Assembly (NCBI GenBank): GCA_022749755.1
Contig: CM040446.1
Location: 6,932,715 to 6,996,714, forward strand
Length of the DNA stretch: 64,000 bases
Direction of reading: 5' to 3'
Origin: Azadirachta indica
Lineage: Eukaryota; Streptophyta; Magnoliopsida; Sapindales; Meliaceae
Program-made: the position numbers and the translations under genes
Notes under the pieces: model-generated
What the model saw: the letters and a program-made list of their open reading frames with translations, nothing else
What the model was told of the DNA's origin: nothing
The model's database searches: none
Shown here: in pieces, positions 1-11,611 of the stretch
Layout: every line of letters begins with the position of its first letter
Position numbering within the stretch: the stretch's first letter is position 1

Positions 1-26
1 GTATGTATGTATGTATGGATGTATGC
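1..26. repeat. GTAT-type microsatellite
   Basis: The window opens with five to six GTAT units, one of them mutated. It is a simple-sequence tract with no gene attached, and its full length is unknown because it is cut by the window edge. Confidence 0.8.
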
Positions 27-164
27 ATTTCAAAATAATAGAAATATATGTGTGGTACTATAATTGTTTAGGCCTAAAATCATAGACCGTGAGGTTAATT
101 AAGGATTTAGGTCTTCATGTATACTTTTTCCTTTAGAAAAATTATTTTTAAAATTTTTTTATTT

Positions 165-545
165 ACAAAAAATTGATTGCTTAAAAAAGGGAGAGAAAGG
201 GAAAAGGATTCTATTTTTTTTATTTTCTAACTTTTAATTCTTTTAAATTTTTAAAAACAAAAATTTGATTACTATAAAATTGGAAGAGAAAAGAAAAAGA
301 TTCAAATTTACTATTAGAATTTTTTAAACTATTTTTTCCTTAAAAAGAAGAAATTGATTATTATAAAGTGAGAGAGAAAAGAAAAATATTCAAATTTACT
401 ATTTTAGATTTTTTGTAAATTATGTTTTCCTAAAAGAAGAAATTGATTATATAAAAATAGGAGAGAAGGGAAAAAGATTTCAAATTTATGTTTTTAGATT
501 TTTTTTTAATTTTTCTTAAAAGAAAAAGAAATTGATTACTATGAA
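165..545. repeat. Degenerate tandem array, about 90-bp units
   Basis: Four or more imperfect units follow each other. Each has the order AAATTGATTa, then a purine-rich stretch (GGGAGAGAAAGGGAAAA-like), then TTCAAATTTACTATT, then a T-rich tail. Unit starts are visible near 170, 263, 347, 436 and 530. No coding frame runs through the array. It may be a decayed minisatellite or part of a larger repeat. Confidence 0.6.
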
Positions 546-937
546 AATGAATTAGAAGGCAAAAGAAAAAGAAATTGGACGAAGGAGAGACTTTTTTTAA
601 CCATAAAAAAAAGGGGAGAAAAATATTTTATCAACATGAATCTTTGTTTCACTCAATTTATTTATTCTTAAGTTCCATTATTTAGATATCTTGTATTTGA
701 TAGGTTGTATTTAAGTTACTTTCTTATGTACATAAAATTTGTTTGTTAACTATTAGTTTAACATTCGTGCATATAATCATTCATGTAACATAGAAATTTT
801 GGCTTCAACAATAAATAAAAACACTAAATTAAAGATATTAAGCATTCAAATGAATTTAACAAAACACAAAGAATCATTTATTTGGAGTAAACCATGACAA
901 AGGCCATATACTTTTCCCTTAATTTTGCAAGCAGCAC

Positions 938-1257
938 TCACTGGCCTTTGTCAACGAAAGAACCAGAAAGTTTTGGTAGATTACGTAAACATTTACAAGT
1001 ATTATTCTGACATTTTATCGGTCCCGAACCCGGGCAAATAATTCGGCCAACACAATCATCATCCTTCGAACATTTAGGTTGAGCTTCCACCAAAGTCTGA
1101 AACTCTCCTGAATTAATTCATAACACATCACATAAATATAAATATATAAAAAAATTTATAGACGAATATAAACTATGATTCATATAGAAAGAAACTGACA
1201 AGTTGCAATGATCATGAGAGCCACCACAAAAATCATCTTTGAAGAAATCTTCTCCAT
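938..1257 (-). CDS. Small secreted cysteine-rich (NCR/defensin-like) peptide, splice uncertain
   Basis: Two candidate exons are seen. Exon 1 (about 1196-1257) starts at ATG 1257 and encodes a hydrophobic leader, MEKISSKMIFVVALMIIATC, typical of a secretory signal peptide. Exon 2 (938-1107) begins after a TTCAG acceptor and encodes a short mature peptide ending at TGA 938-940, with six cysteines spaced C-x5-C-x5-C-x6-C-x4-C-x-C. A TATATATA box lies at 1339-1346, about 80 bases upstream of the ATG. Signal-peptide exon plus Cys-rich exon is the usual architecture of plant NCR and defensin-like genes. The oddity is at the junction. The donor after 1196 gives a one-base frame mismatch, and the in-frame donor after 1200 creates a stop codon at the junction. 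The locus is therefore either recently broken or spliced in a way I cannot see. The family assignment is inferred from pattern only. Confidence 0.5.
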
Positions 1258-1338
1258 ATGCCTATCTGTATCTTGAATATAGTATTGTAACAAAAGTTGC
1301 ATGCACCTTTAATTTTTTTATTTGATTTTCCCACGGTG

Positions 1339-1346
1339 TATATATA
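1339..1346 (-). promoter_or_regulatory. TATA box of the cysteine-rich peptide locus
   Basis: TATATATA on the minus strand lies 82 bases upstream of the leader ATG at 1257, a normal plant spacing. Confidence 0.45.
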
Positions 1347-1606
1347 CAAGAATCAGGTGGAAAAGAAACTAATGTAGAGATAAATTTAGAATTTAAATAT
1401 AGATTTTAAATACCATATATATGAAATAAAATCCATTTTATTAGCAATAAATTTAACTAGTATAATTTATATATTACCATAATTGGTGGTATTAGATTCT
1501 ATATATAATTTTGATTGTACAATTTCTAATTCCATTCTATGTATAATCGCCGCATTATAAATATACCAAATTGAAAGTATTGTATTAAGTAAGGAAAAGG
1601 CTGTAC

Positions 1607-2308
1607 AAGTTGCTAAAGTTTAGTTTATTGGACTGATTAATTTTAATACTTTAAAAAGTACTTATAAAAATTTTAATTTTTTAAAAATAATGATTATATC
1701 TCTATCACTAGTAGTTATTTAACAAAAATAATTGTTAAATGTTTAAAATTTGACAAAATATAATATATTTATCAAAAGTACATTAATAAATAAAAATCAT
1801 AATATATTTTTTATCCATTAATAATGTAATATTTGTTAACATATTATAAATTATATATTTTATTAATATGTTGATAAATATTATAACTAAAATTTAAATT
1901 TATTTATTTTATAATATATTAACAATTCAATATTAATTAGATAATAAAAATAAATTATGAATAAATACTAGTCTCTCAATAAAATATATTATAATACAAC
2001 ACTTATGATTATTTTATAATTTATATTTACATATAGAAAAATATATAAAAAATATAATAAAAATAAAACATATTATTCATAAAATATATCAACTTATAAT
2101 AGATTAATAAATATTACATTATTAATGTACTATTTATATATTTTTTATAAATATATTATATTATGTCAAATTTTAAAAATTTAATAATTAATTTTTTTTT
2201 AATAACTAATATTAATAAAATATACTTGTTATTTTTTAAATTTTTATAAATATTTTTAAACTATTAAAATTAATTATTTCAATAAACTAAACCTTAGGGA
2301 TTCCAAGT
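1607..2308. mobile_element. AT-rich TIR element (MITE), family A copy 1
   Basis: About 700 bases, very AT-rich and non-coding, bounded by imperfect inverted ends: TAAAGTTTAGTTTATTG at the left and its complement, CAATAAACTAAACCTTA, at the right. Internal sequence is shared with copies at 11612-12325 and 18387-18988. Superfamily is not assigned because no target-site duplication was recognised. Confidence 0.6.
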
Positions 2309-2337
2309 CCTCTCCCCTTAATTTAATAACTAAAAAT

Positions 2338-2525
2338 GAAATTGTCATCCTGCTTCTCCATAAATAGGTGACACTTATGGCATACATCAATGAAAATAAA
2401 TTCAACACGGTTAGTGGGCAAAACTATTTTTCAAAATTGTTCTTCAAACATTGGAATCATTGGGTTTGGTATCAGTGGTATTGCTGTTGCTAAACAACTT
2501 CACTATTATGATTTCTTTGGTTTTA
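2338..2525 (+). pseudogene. FMO1-like promoter plus first-exon fragment
   Basis: This stretch aligns to the region upstream of, and the first about 115 coding bases of, the FMO1-like gene whose start is at 15707. Matching blocks run from GAAATtGTCAtCCTG through a CATAAATAG (TATAAATAG in the intact gene) to the coding start. There the ATG has become ACG (2407-2409) and an extra T in a T run shifts the frame. The frame then resumes with NCSSNIGIIGFGISGIAVAK, a degraded copy of the FAD-binding GxGxxG region. Similarity ends near 2525. No other FMO exon follows, so it is a 5' fragment only. Confidence 0.85.
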
Positions 2526-4579
2526 CTAACCCCTACAAGGAACGTAATTAGGAAGATTCTTTCGAGGCTTCTCTCTTCTTCCCTTCCTTTCCCTTGTTTG
2601 ATACTTTCATTTACCTCTCTTTCTCCTCGCCAGAGATGGAGATTTTCTCCATTTTCAGGAGAGCATTTCTGCTTTCTTTTTATTTTTGGTTGCTCTTTTC
2701 TTATTAAAAACAAATTTCCACCAAAATTTAAATTTATTGTAATATATTTTTATTTCATAAATTTTATCTACTTAATGATAGTTATTTCTACCTATCTCTA
2801 GAGCTGTAGTAGTTTTGTAGTTATTTATTTGATTATATTATTGTGGTAGGTTTCTCTTATAGATCTATAGGTTTTTTGAGGTATGAAAATAAATTTGATA
2901 AAGTTCCCTTCCAAATCTGAGATTTTTTCTATTATAACAAATATATTGCAGGAGATTTATTGCAGTATCAACCAAAAAGATCAATTATAAAAAAAGAGAA
3001 CAATACTAAGGACCTATGAAGAATCTTCCCAAAAGGATCCAACTTCAAATTTATCTTCTGTATTTTAAAGTTTATTAACTTGTTAAACTCTTCAAAAAAC
3101 ACCAACTACCAAGATATTTTGTTAAATTCTCTTTATTTTTCAGTAGATTCAATAAATTTAAAATTTGTCTGATTATTTATTATAATTAATTTTTACAATA
3201 TATCTACATATATTAGTGTAAATCTACTGTTGTATTCTTTCCTTATATAGAATGAAGTTTTTATGTTATTGCTTTCAAAAAAGAAAAAAATCTCACGAGA
3301 TGATTTTGAATTTTTTTATGAATAGTTTAGAATTAACGTAGATTTAAAATAATTTATTTTCATGAACATATGTTATTAAAAATAATTACAATATAATTAT
3401 ATGAGTAATATATTTTGAATAAATATATTGTATTTTACTTAATTTTAAAGGTTTAATAGTAAATTTTATTAATTACTGTTGTTGTCTAAAAGTATAATAG
3501 TTGTTTTTTAATAAATTAAGATTTTTATCATGTTTTTTAAATCATTATGATCAATAACAGTATTAGGTCAAACTTTTGGGATTAGAAAGATTTCTACCCT
3601 TTTCAGAAGAAGATAATCATTCAATTGATATTGTTTTAGGTATTTTCTAATTTAATTATTACATAATGTTATTTCTATTTCTAACCAAATGCTACAAAGA
3701 ATTGCTGATTTTATTAACAGATGCAGGATGAAATTGATTGAATATATGTATGTTTAAATTTGGTTAAAATGTACATTACATCTTACAACTAATAGGCATG
3801 TTTGGTTTGAAATTTTGAAAGGAGAAAGAAAGGAAAAGAAGAAGGAAAACAAATAGAAAAAGGAAAGGAATAGAAAAAGGAATAGTATTCCTTTTTCTGA
3901 TTAAAACAAGTAATTATAGAGGGAAAACAGTTTATTATATTTCTCTTAAACAAAAAAGTTCTTTATTTAGAAATTAATTATATATATTCTTTAATAAATT
4001 TTTAATTTCCTAGTACTTTCATTTCTAAATATAGTTTTATTTATTCTTAAAATTTTAAAAATAAAACATCAATATATTCCATAATTTAGTATGATAAATT
4101 AAAAATAAAAATAATAAATTATTCACAAACATTATAATAACAATAAAACTTAACTTTAACTATAAAATTAATAAGAGTTTATTAAATGATTAACTTGCAT
4201 ATTAGAAACTAAATTATAATTATCAAATAAATATAATTAGTTATATACATATTAACTAATAAGTATAAAGTATAACATAAATTGCAAGTGGAAATAAGCC
4301 CGATACCTCCTCTTTGTTGGAGTAAATTTTGTTTATCTCCCTATTATTTTAAAAATATCTCAAAACTCCTTCGACATTACTTTTGTTAATGAGAAAGTTT
4401 GTGGGCTAAGGATAATATAATAATTTATTCCATATTACTTGCATTAGTGAATAAATTTTAAATGCATGTTAGAAATGATCGTAATATAATTTAATTTTTA
4501 TCAAATATATGTATCAATTTCAAAAAGAATTTTCAACCACAAATAAAAATAGAATTTCACGTTTATCCATAAAATTAAA
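2526..4579. other. Gene-free AT-rich stretch
   Basis: No supportable gene was found. Open frames near 2450-2800 overlap the FMO fragment and low-complexity sequence and show no domain. A purine-rich patch (about 3815-3900) and many T/A runs are present. Confidence 0.5.
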
Positions 4580-6665
4580 AACAACTAAGAGAGAAGAAAA
4601 GGGTCTGGGTTCTTCTTTGACTTTGTTTATTTTCTCGCTTGCATCTTCTTCTTTTTGGTTCTTCTTCGCCTTCGCCTTTGTTTCTTTCCTCATAGTCTCT
4701 TTTCGTTTTCTTTGTTTCTACTGACCGACCGGTGAAGTGAATAAGGCTCCTCTCGTGCGAAGGCTTCTTGAATTTTTTCAGATCACAGGAAATGATAGAC
4801 CTGGATAGGCAGGTATAGTACTGGTTCTCGCGGAAGGATAGGGCTCAGCAGAATGAGACTATGAGAGTCCTTTGTCTCTTAGGTGGGAGACAAAAGCTAC
4901 AGTATCTTCTTGTATTATTTATATTATATATATTTGTAAGGCTTCAGCCCAATCCTAAGCTATCTCGTCTTATGTCGGCCATGCAACAGGATAATGGTGT
5001 CAGTAGATAAGGAAGCTAGATGTCAGTCCTGCAGTGGTCGGGCGTACTAAATCGATTGATTTTCGACTCACACTTTTATCTCTTCTCACCGCCTTTAAGT
5101 TTAAGGTGGGCTGCTGCCTCGCGCCTTTTATTGGTTTTATCATTTGTTTTTGCTTAGCAAAGTAGCTTCCGCAAAGTCCCTAATTAGCCTTTCTACCTTT
5201 TAGGCTCGTTTGCCTTCTTTCTGCTTTTTGGTTTGAAAGGAGCATCGGTTGTCTTACCTACCGGATTCTTCTGGGAGGCACGGTCCTAAGAAGCAATTTT
5301 TGTTTTCCTCTTCTAGTGAAGTATCTTTATCTTTAGGTGGAAGTCTTCTCGATAGAAGAAATTTAAATAATCAGCTCTCTAAGTAAGTTCTGGCCTAAAG
5401 TGAGATAGACCTACTACAAGTAATAGCTGTAAGAAGGGGAGCAAGTGCATTACGTAAAAGGAAGGATTTCCAAGACGTTCTTAGAGCTATAGACCCAGTT
5501 TGATTCCTGAGCGGATGAACAAAGGTATTACAGGTCAAAGAAATTCGAATCACAAGCATTCCAATACTACTTTCTGGAACGAAATTAATGATTGAATCGC
5601 TTTAAATAGGATTCGCTATTGTGCGAAAGGGCTGATGCTGGGCATGGGTATGGGTATCGATCATGATCCAGAGGTGGAACTGCTGCGATCGTCATTGAAT
5701 CCAGAAGGACTAATGGCACTGTTCCGCTGCTCTAGGCTTATACTCCAACAGCGATATCAATGATGGGACTTGGATCTACTAGTGAAGCTACCCGTGCTCG
5801 ATCCGCCAGGAACAACTGCTGGGCACGGAACTCGCAGGAGATGAGACCAGTGAAGCTACACAGGGATGCTAGCTCACCCTCCGCTCAGAGTGATGTCATA
5901 GTGGTCGGGAATCTAATAACTAACTCTAGGTTTCCCAATCTTTGTGATGAAAAAGGGATCCCCCGTTTTCTTTAGCAGAAACGAGGAGCTTTCCTGTCTC
6001 ACTACAGGATCGCTGAATAGAGCAAAACGAACAATTCTGCAGAAAATTGTTGTCTATAACGACTTCAAACCCCTAAATCTAATTAAAAAGTCAATTCTAT
6101 GTGGGTTATCGACTTGAAGGCCTTTTAAAAAGAATTCATTTTATTTACCTGTTCAGGACAGGAGAAGTAGGGGTATTCTAGTTCCATTCTATCCGGGTTT
6201 AAGCACGATTCTGGGCCTTTTCTGGAAATGAGATAGGGTTGCTAACAACCAGTAGCTCAAAGGTTCGTAACCAGTGAAGGATAAACAGAATGAAAATAGC
6301 GAAGAGCAAACAAGGGCGTGACTGAAGGGAAATAGCTTACGATCCAGTGTAGGAAGTCGAGTTCGAGCAGTGTGAGTAGGAAGTTGCTTTTGACAATAGT
6401 CTCACACCCCGACCTATCTCTTCAAAGAGAAGAAAGAACATATAGAATGACTTATCTAATATAGATGATTTAGGCAAAGAAAAAGACGAAGCGAAACAAA
6501 AGCTACTACGTCTCAAACTTGCTTTCCGTTTTCTTTTTTTGTCATCGAGATTGGGTTGGTGTTCAGTGTACTTAGTACAAGATCGAAAAAGAGATTATGA
6601 GAGAAGGGTCGGGAATGGAGATGCTACTACTGTCGAAAAAGAAGTTGGTCGGAATATTGACGGCA
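4580..6665. other. Probable nuclear insertion of mitochondrial DNA (NUMT)
   Basis: Base composition changes abruptly here to a balanced mix, clearly richer in G and C than either flank. The texture (runs such as GAAGAAAGAA, CTTCTTCGCCTTCGCC, GGGCGTGACTGAAGGG, few homopolymers) is that of plant mitochondrial intergenic DNA. No complete mitochondrial gene was recognised. The longest frame, 5760-5975, has no known domain. The edges are approximate, taken where the composition changes. A different GC-rich foreign insert is possible, and comparison with the species' mitochondrial genome would settle it. Confidence 0.7.
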
Positions 6666-6669
6666 AGAA

Positions 6670-7235
6670 TTGCTGGAAAGTTTTATCTTTTTTATTAAAA
6701 GTTTTCTAATTTTTCATACCTTTTTCGTTTTTCATGATCTTTCTCAATTTGTTTTTGATAAATGCATTACTCATGGCATAAATAAACACTGGGTTTTTTT
6801 TTTTTCAATTGAGAATTTGAGCTCAAGATGGACATTCTTGTTTGCGAAAACTCAGCATTTGGTTATTTTGTTGATGCTCAGGATTATGTTGTTTAATGGA
6901 GGTACTTTGGCTATGTTTTTTGCTAACAATTGGATACTGGGAAGTTTTTTTGACTGTATGACAAGGATAAGATTTTTGTTGATATTATAGGGATTATGAG
7001 GTGTTTAGGAGTGGGAATGAAGTTGTTTAACAGTTGGATACTTGTGCTTAATTTCATGGGTTTGTAGATTGTGATGAAATGAGAAATCGTTTTTTCATAT
7101 ATTAATGTTGGATTATATTTAATTGAATTAAATATTTTCGAGGATATAATTTAATTTTTTTAAAATGAAGTTGTGATAATTGGTTGGAAAATTTTTTTAA
7201 TTTGGGAATAAAGGTTTAGATAACTTGATATAATT
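6670..7235. other. Unassigned low-complexity sequence
   Basis: A T-rich open frame (plus, 6670-6990) lies here but it has biased composition and no recognisable motif. I see nothing else that can be supported. Confidence 0.4.
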
Positions 7236-7590
7236 AGGGTTCATTTAATATAACTTTTTAAGTAAGGTTTTTTAGAGTATATCTTTTACTCGTATAATAT
7301 TTATAAGTAGAGTTTTTAATAAAAGATTATTAATTATTTGATTATTACAAATAGTTTTTTAAAAAATTTGAGATATTACTTTAACAAATAAATTTTTAAT
7401 ATTCTATTTAAAAAAATAACATGAAATTTTTAAAATAAAGTAAAAATTATTTTAGATAATTTTAATTTTTAGAAAAGTTATAAGAAGTTCTATCACTAAA
7501 AGTCCAAATATTTTACCTTTTCTTAGTAGAAGAAAAATAATTTTTTTAATTTTCAAAATTCCTTTTTTAATACCAATTAAACAACATCAA
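7236..7590. mobile_element. MITE family B, copy 1 (inverted relative to copies 2 and 3)
   Basis: A T/A-rich element of about 350 bases with ends related to TTCATTTaaTATAACTTTTTA and, at the other side, the complement of the same motif (TACCAATTAAACAAC). The interior matches, in reverse complement, copies near 8627-8955 and 57582-57936, with shared blocks such as ATTATTTGTAATAATCAAAT. No coding capacity. Confidence 0.5.
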
Positions 7591-8626
7591 AAAATTTAGA
7601 AAGCTTTTTATTTTTAAAAAGTACCTCCTAACAAGAAAATCAAATCAAATGGGCATTCAAATAAATTGGATTTGAAAAATTGTCTAATTTATTAAATAAA
7701 ATATTAATTAATAAAATAGATAATACCAAATTAAATTTGAAAGATTATCTATATTGTTAAATAAAATATAAATCAAAATTCAAAATAACACTAATAAAAA
7801 TTATAAAAAGATAAATTAGATTCAAAAGATTATCTAATTTATTATAAGAAATCTATTTTCTCTTATCAAAATTAAATATAAATAGAAAATAAAAATTAAG
7901 AGAACAAAAGGTTTAAAATAGTAGTAATACCAATTCCTTTTAAGGAATTTTAAAATAATTGAAGGTGTTAAAATAAATTTTATTTGTTTATTGGAAGCTA
8001 TTAAAGTAATTTGGCTTCTTCTTATTCCAAAATATTGTCGACTCACACAATTAAATAGCTTTTATAAACTTTGACATTATAGAAGGATAAATAAATAATT
8101 GTGCTAAAAAATTAACGATTTTTATTAACATAAATATCATGTAAAAGGTTTTCAAGTATTTTAAAAATAAGAGGGGATATCGCAAATTTTGCCAAATAAA
8201 AAAGAGGTACCGGCTGATTCCAACTGTAAGTTAATAAATTATTGATTAATGAACATACAACCCACAAACACAAGCCCAAAATCATGGAATGAGCTTATTC
8301 ATCATTCGAAACTCGTAAGCCCAATTGTAAGTTAATAAATTTTGATTGTATTATTTCCTATCACTCATATAAAAAATATATATTATATATAAGTTTAGAA
8401 TTTTGACACAATTAATAAAGAATTTGGCTTAATCTTCACCTCATATTTTGTTTTCTCATATTTTGATAAGACTTGTATACCGTACAATAACATGAATTAC
8501 CATCCCTAATTTTGGGTGTGTTGTTGAAGAGTTCTTTTAAAAAAAAATGTGTAAACACAAGTTGAATACCATACAAATAACATAAATTTTCATCCTTAAA
8601 TAAATTATCATCCCTAATTTTGGATG
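7591..8626. other. Gene-free AT-rich stretch
   Basis: Contains repeated ATTGGATTTGAAAAATTGTCTAATTT-like blocks (about 7665, 7730, 7815) suggesting old local duplications. No gene, RNA or TIR pair was recognised. Confidence 0.4.
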
Positions 8627-8955
8627 TCGTTTAGTTGATATTAGAAAAAGGATTCTAAAAATTAAAAAATTATTTTTTTTATTGAAAAAAACCTAAAATT
8701 TGAGTTTTTAATAGTAGAATTTCTCTACTCTTTTTCAAAAGATAAAATTGTTTAAAATATTTTTAATTTATTTTAACATTTTCAAATTATTTTTTTTAAA
8801 AATAGAACATTAAAAATTTTTCATTAAAATAATTAATTAAATTTTCTCAAAAGTTATTTGTAATAATCAAATAATTAGTAAATTTTTATTAAAAGTTTTA
8901 TAAATAAAAGTTTTATTTTAAAAACTCTTTTGAAAAGTTATATCATTACTGTAGC
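8627..8955. mobile_element. MITE family B, copy 2
   Basis: About 330 bases similar to 57582-57936 in the same orientation and to 7236-7590 inverted. Shared landmarks are ATAGTAGAATTTCTCTACTC, a TTTTAAAATATTTTTA-rich centre, TTATTTGTAATAATCAAATAA and AAAAGTTTTATAAATAAAAG. Ends are weaker than in copy 3. Confidence 0.5.
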
Positions 8956-8989
8956 ACCAAATAGAAGAGTAAAAATAGTAAAGAAACAA

Positions 8990-9540
8990 TTGAAAAAAAA
9001 AAAAAGGAGAAAACACATAATGACCTTATTTATTCAAGAACGCTTCCTTTAGAACTGAAACGAAAACTCTATTTATAGTGGTTATAACCCGAATAAAGAG
9101 AAAAAAACTGTACTTCTAATAAAAAAAATTATATTCTAAAATAAATAACCCAAACATGACTCGACACTAACAAACCAATAATTTAACTAAACTAAAAATA
9201 ATACAAAAATACAAAGAGTTAAGGGCTGGAAGCCCACGTAAATTTACTGCTCAGGCCCAGAAAAACACGGGTCTCGTGCTGTGTTTTCTGTATAATTTGA
9301 AGCCGACCTCACAAACTAAAAAATTTTGTAATTACTTCTACGAAGTAATAAAATTTTTGTCTCTAAACTTTGAACAAATTGCAAATTATGCTAAATTTTA
9401 ATAATTTAATACAATTTAATCTTTTTTTTATTATTATATACCACACACAAATATTACACAACTACATGTATAATTTATCGATGCTATATTTAAAATTTGT
9501 TCGGAGTTGGGATTGCGATAAATACCAATCCACCTAATTT
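8990..9540 (-). mobile_element. Possible degraded LTR or repeat remnant
   Basis: On the minus strand a clean CTATAAATAG box (9069-9078) is followed by a purine-rich leader, and the block has GC-richer islands (GGGCTGGAAGCCCACG, GGCCCAGAAAAACACGGG) unlike its surroundings. This resembles an LTR promoter region, but no matching second copy, primer site or coding part is in the window. It could also be an unrelated promoter relic. Confidence 0.25.
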
Positions 9541-9704
9541 AGGACTGTTAGGACTCAAATTGCGTTGGAACTCAAACTATTTCCCTAAGAGAAGGGAGAT
9601 AAGCATCTTACCACGGAGTTACTAGTGGGTGGCTTTAATACTACCTAACATTAATATGTAGCTAAAATTAAGGTAAAAAAGAAAATAAATTCTAGAATAA
9701 GAAT

Positions 9705-9880
9705 TATGTCAGGACCCGACCCGACTCCTCTTGGAATTCGAGACGAATCCTCTATAAATATATATGCTTTTCATCTTTAACATTTCCATAATCAACACGT
9801 AACAAAATTTCATAGTACCATAACCGGCCTCAGGCCTCCATCATCAACACTTAGTGAGGCTCCATGCCTTATCAAAAATG

Positions 9881-9920
<40 letters not shown>

Positions 9921-11470
9921 TTCACATACACATACATTTACACATGATATGTTTAAAATATTTTCATGTAATATGCGTAGAGTGGTTTCAACTTCATCTA
10001 TAAAACTTTATTCTACAAAATACTATTTACTTAGAGGAAATAAGAACAAGTGGCTCAATAAGTAGATATAAGTTTTAAGAAAAATAAATTTTAACCCATT
10101 TTCATAAATAATTTCTTAAAAACTTCATAATCAAATCATCATCTATATCATTAACATAAATCATCATAAGACATTTACATTGGCATGCATAACTCAGAAA
10201 TCATAGTCACAGTAACATCTATTAATCATCATTCGTCATTGATATCAGCATGCATACATAATTTGTATACTAAGGGCACCCATAACAAATCAATCATCCT
10301 TGCAACCAACTAATATTCAGAAAAAATCCTACTTGACAGAAAACATCATCGCTCAATGGGAGAAATACTATACTCAACCTGACAATACAAATTCTTGTCT
10401 AAGAAGCTCATATCATATCATATCATACTTAACCTGATAGCCTTGTATTCTCATCCAGGGAGCTCATATTGTATACATATATTTTCATGGTTCCTAAGGA
10501 CCTATTAATATTACTAGGGATGGGTACATCTAGAGTGCCTCAAACAAACATAAACCATTATTCTACATATAATAACTATTTTCACATAAATGCTAAATTC
10601 TCACGCATAATATAATTTTTCAATTCCCATATCACAATTTAATATAACTATAACAGTTCAATTATAAAACAAATAATGCCCAATTTCATATAATTTAATA
10701 ATAACACAACATGAATTAAATATCACGTTAAATCAACGCAATTTCATACATCAAAATATAATTCATTCATAATCTAATTTATTCTTTATATAATGTAATT
10801 AAATTTTTTAACAAACAATTCCACAATAATATAATTTAACTCAATCATAATAAAATTGATATTTAATTTTGTAAAATATGTAGTAATTTAAACATAATAT
10901 CAACTCACAGTCAATAGTTTTAGTTTAAGAGGTTTCAAGATCCCTTGGATTTCCCACAACTGTATAGCTTCCTAAAACACAATAATTAACCAATTACTAT
11001 CAAATTTTATTCAAAATCTAACATATATTTCTAAAAATTAATTACCTGAATGAATATACTGTTCATGCAAACTACTATTCTAATTAAATAAAATTCTAAA
11101 AATTGAATTATATCATATAATTTCTAAAATTAAACTAATTATAATTAGAAATCTAACTGACCACTTAATTTCTTCTTCCTTCTCCTTCTTCCTCCAATTT
11201 TTTCTTTTCCTTTCTTCTTCCTTTTCCCGATTTTTCCTTCTTTCTTTCTCTCAAAACTTCTCTCTCTCTCTCTATTTATAATAAATGAATAGTGCATCTA
11301 TTAAAATTAAAAACAAAACACCTCACTATTTTATTCCCAACATTATCATTATTCTATCTTTTTTTTTTTTTCACATTCTACTTTTACCTCCCTTTTCTAA
11401 TTCTTACCTCCCATCGTTTTCCTCTTATCTCAACAGATACCCCTCTTTCCTATTCATGTTTAACACCTAA
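9705..11470 (-). mobile_element. Lone gypsy LTR (family G, copy A)
   Basis: Begins TGTCAGGACCCGACCCGACT, matching the LTR starts at 22236 and 25337. Similarity continues in order through the CCTCAGGCCTCCATCATCAACACTTAGTGAGGCTCCATGCC-type block, the GTGGCTCA...TAAGTAGATATAAG block and the ATGGGTACAT block to a pyrimidine tract at 11168-11270. No primer-binding site or pol sequence is attached on the left, so it looks like a solo LTR in minus orientation. On the minus strand a perfect TATAAATA (11273-11280) precedes the GA-rich leader, the expected LTR promoter. An (AT)n tract lies at 9891-9916. The right end is uncertain (11280-11470). Confidence 0.65.
11273..11280 (-). promoter_or_regulatory. 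TATA box of the lone gypsy LTR
   Basis: TATAAATA on the minus strand sits immediately upstream of a GAGAGAGAGAG leader. The equivalent position in the sister LTR is TATATAAG at 23003-23010, so the box is shared by the family. Confidence 0.5.
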
Positions 11471-11611
11471 TGGAAATGAGATGTCTCAAATTAAATATTT
11501 AAAATTAAGTAAATAATATGTCTTAATTTATTACTTTATCAAAATTTATAAAAAAAATGTCATTATCTCTTAGTTTGCTTGATAAATTTGTGGAAAGGGA
11601 AGAGAACATAT

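Noticed and set aside
2444..2801. Overlapping open frames of 89 and 116 codons on both strands
   Set aside because: They overlap the FMO 5' fragment and low-complexity T-rich sequence, and show no domain in either frame.
5760..5975. 71-codon frame in the GC-richer block
   Set aside because: No motif. Frames of this size are expected in balanced-composition mitochondrial-like DNA.
6670..6990. 106-codon plus-strand frame, F- and L-rich
   Set aside because: Composition follows the T-rich DNA. No domain, no conserved pattern, no supporting promoter.
11285..11516. Two overlapping frames of 61-74 codons
   Set aside because: They lie in the LTR leader/pyrimidine region of the gypsy repeat.
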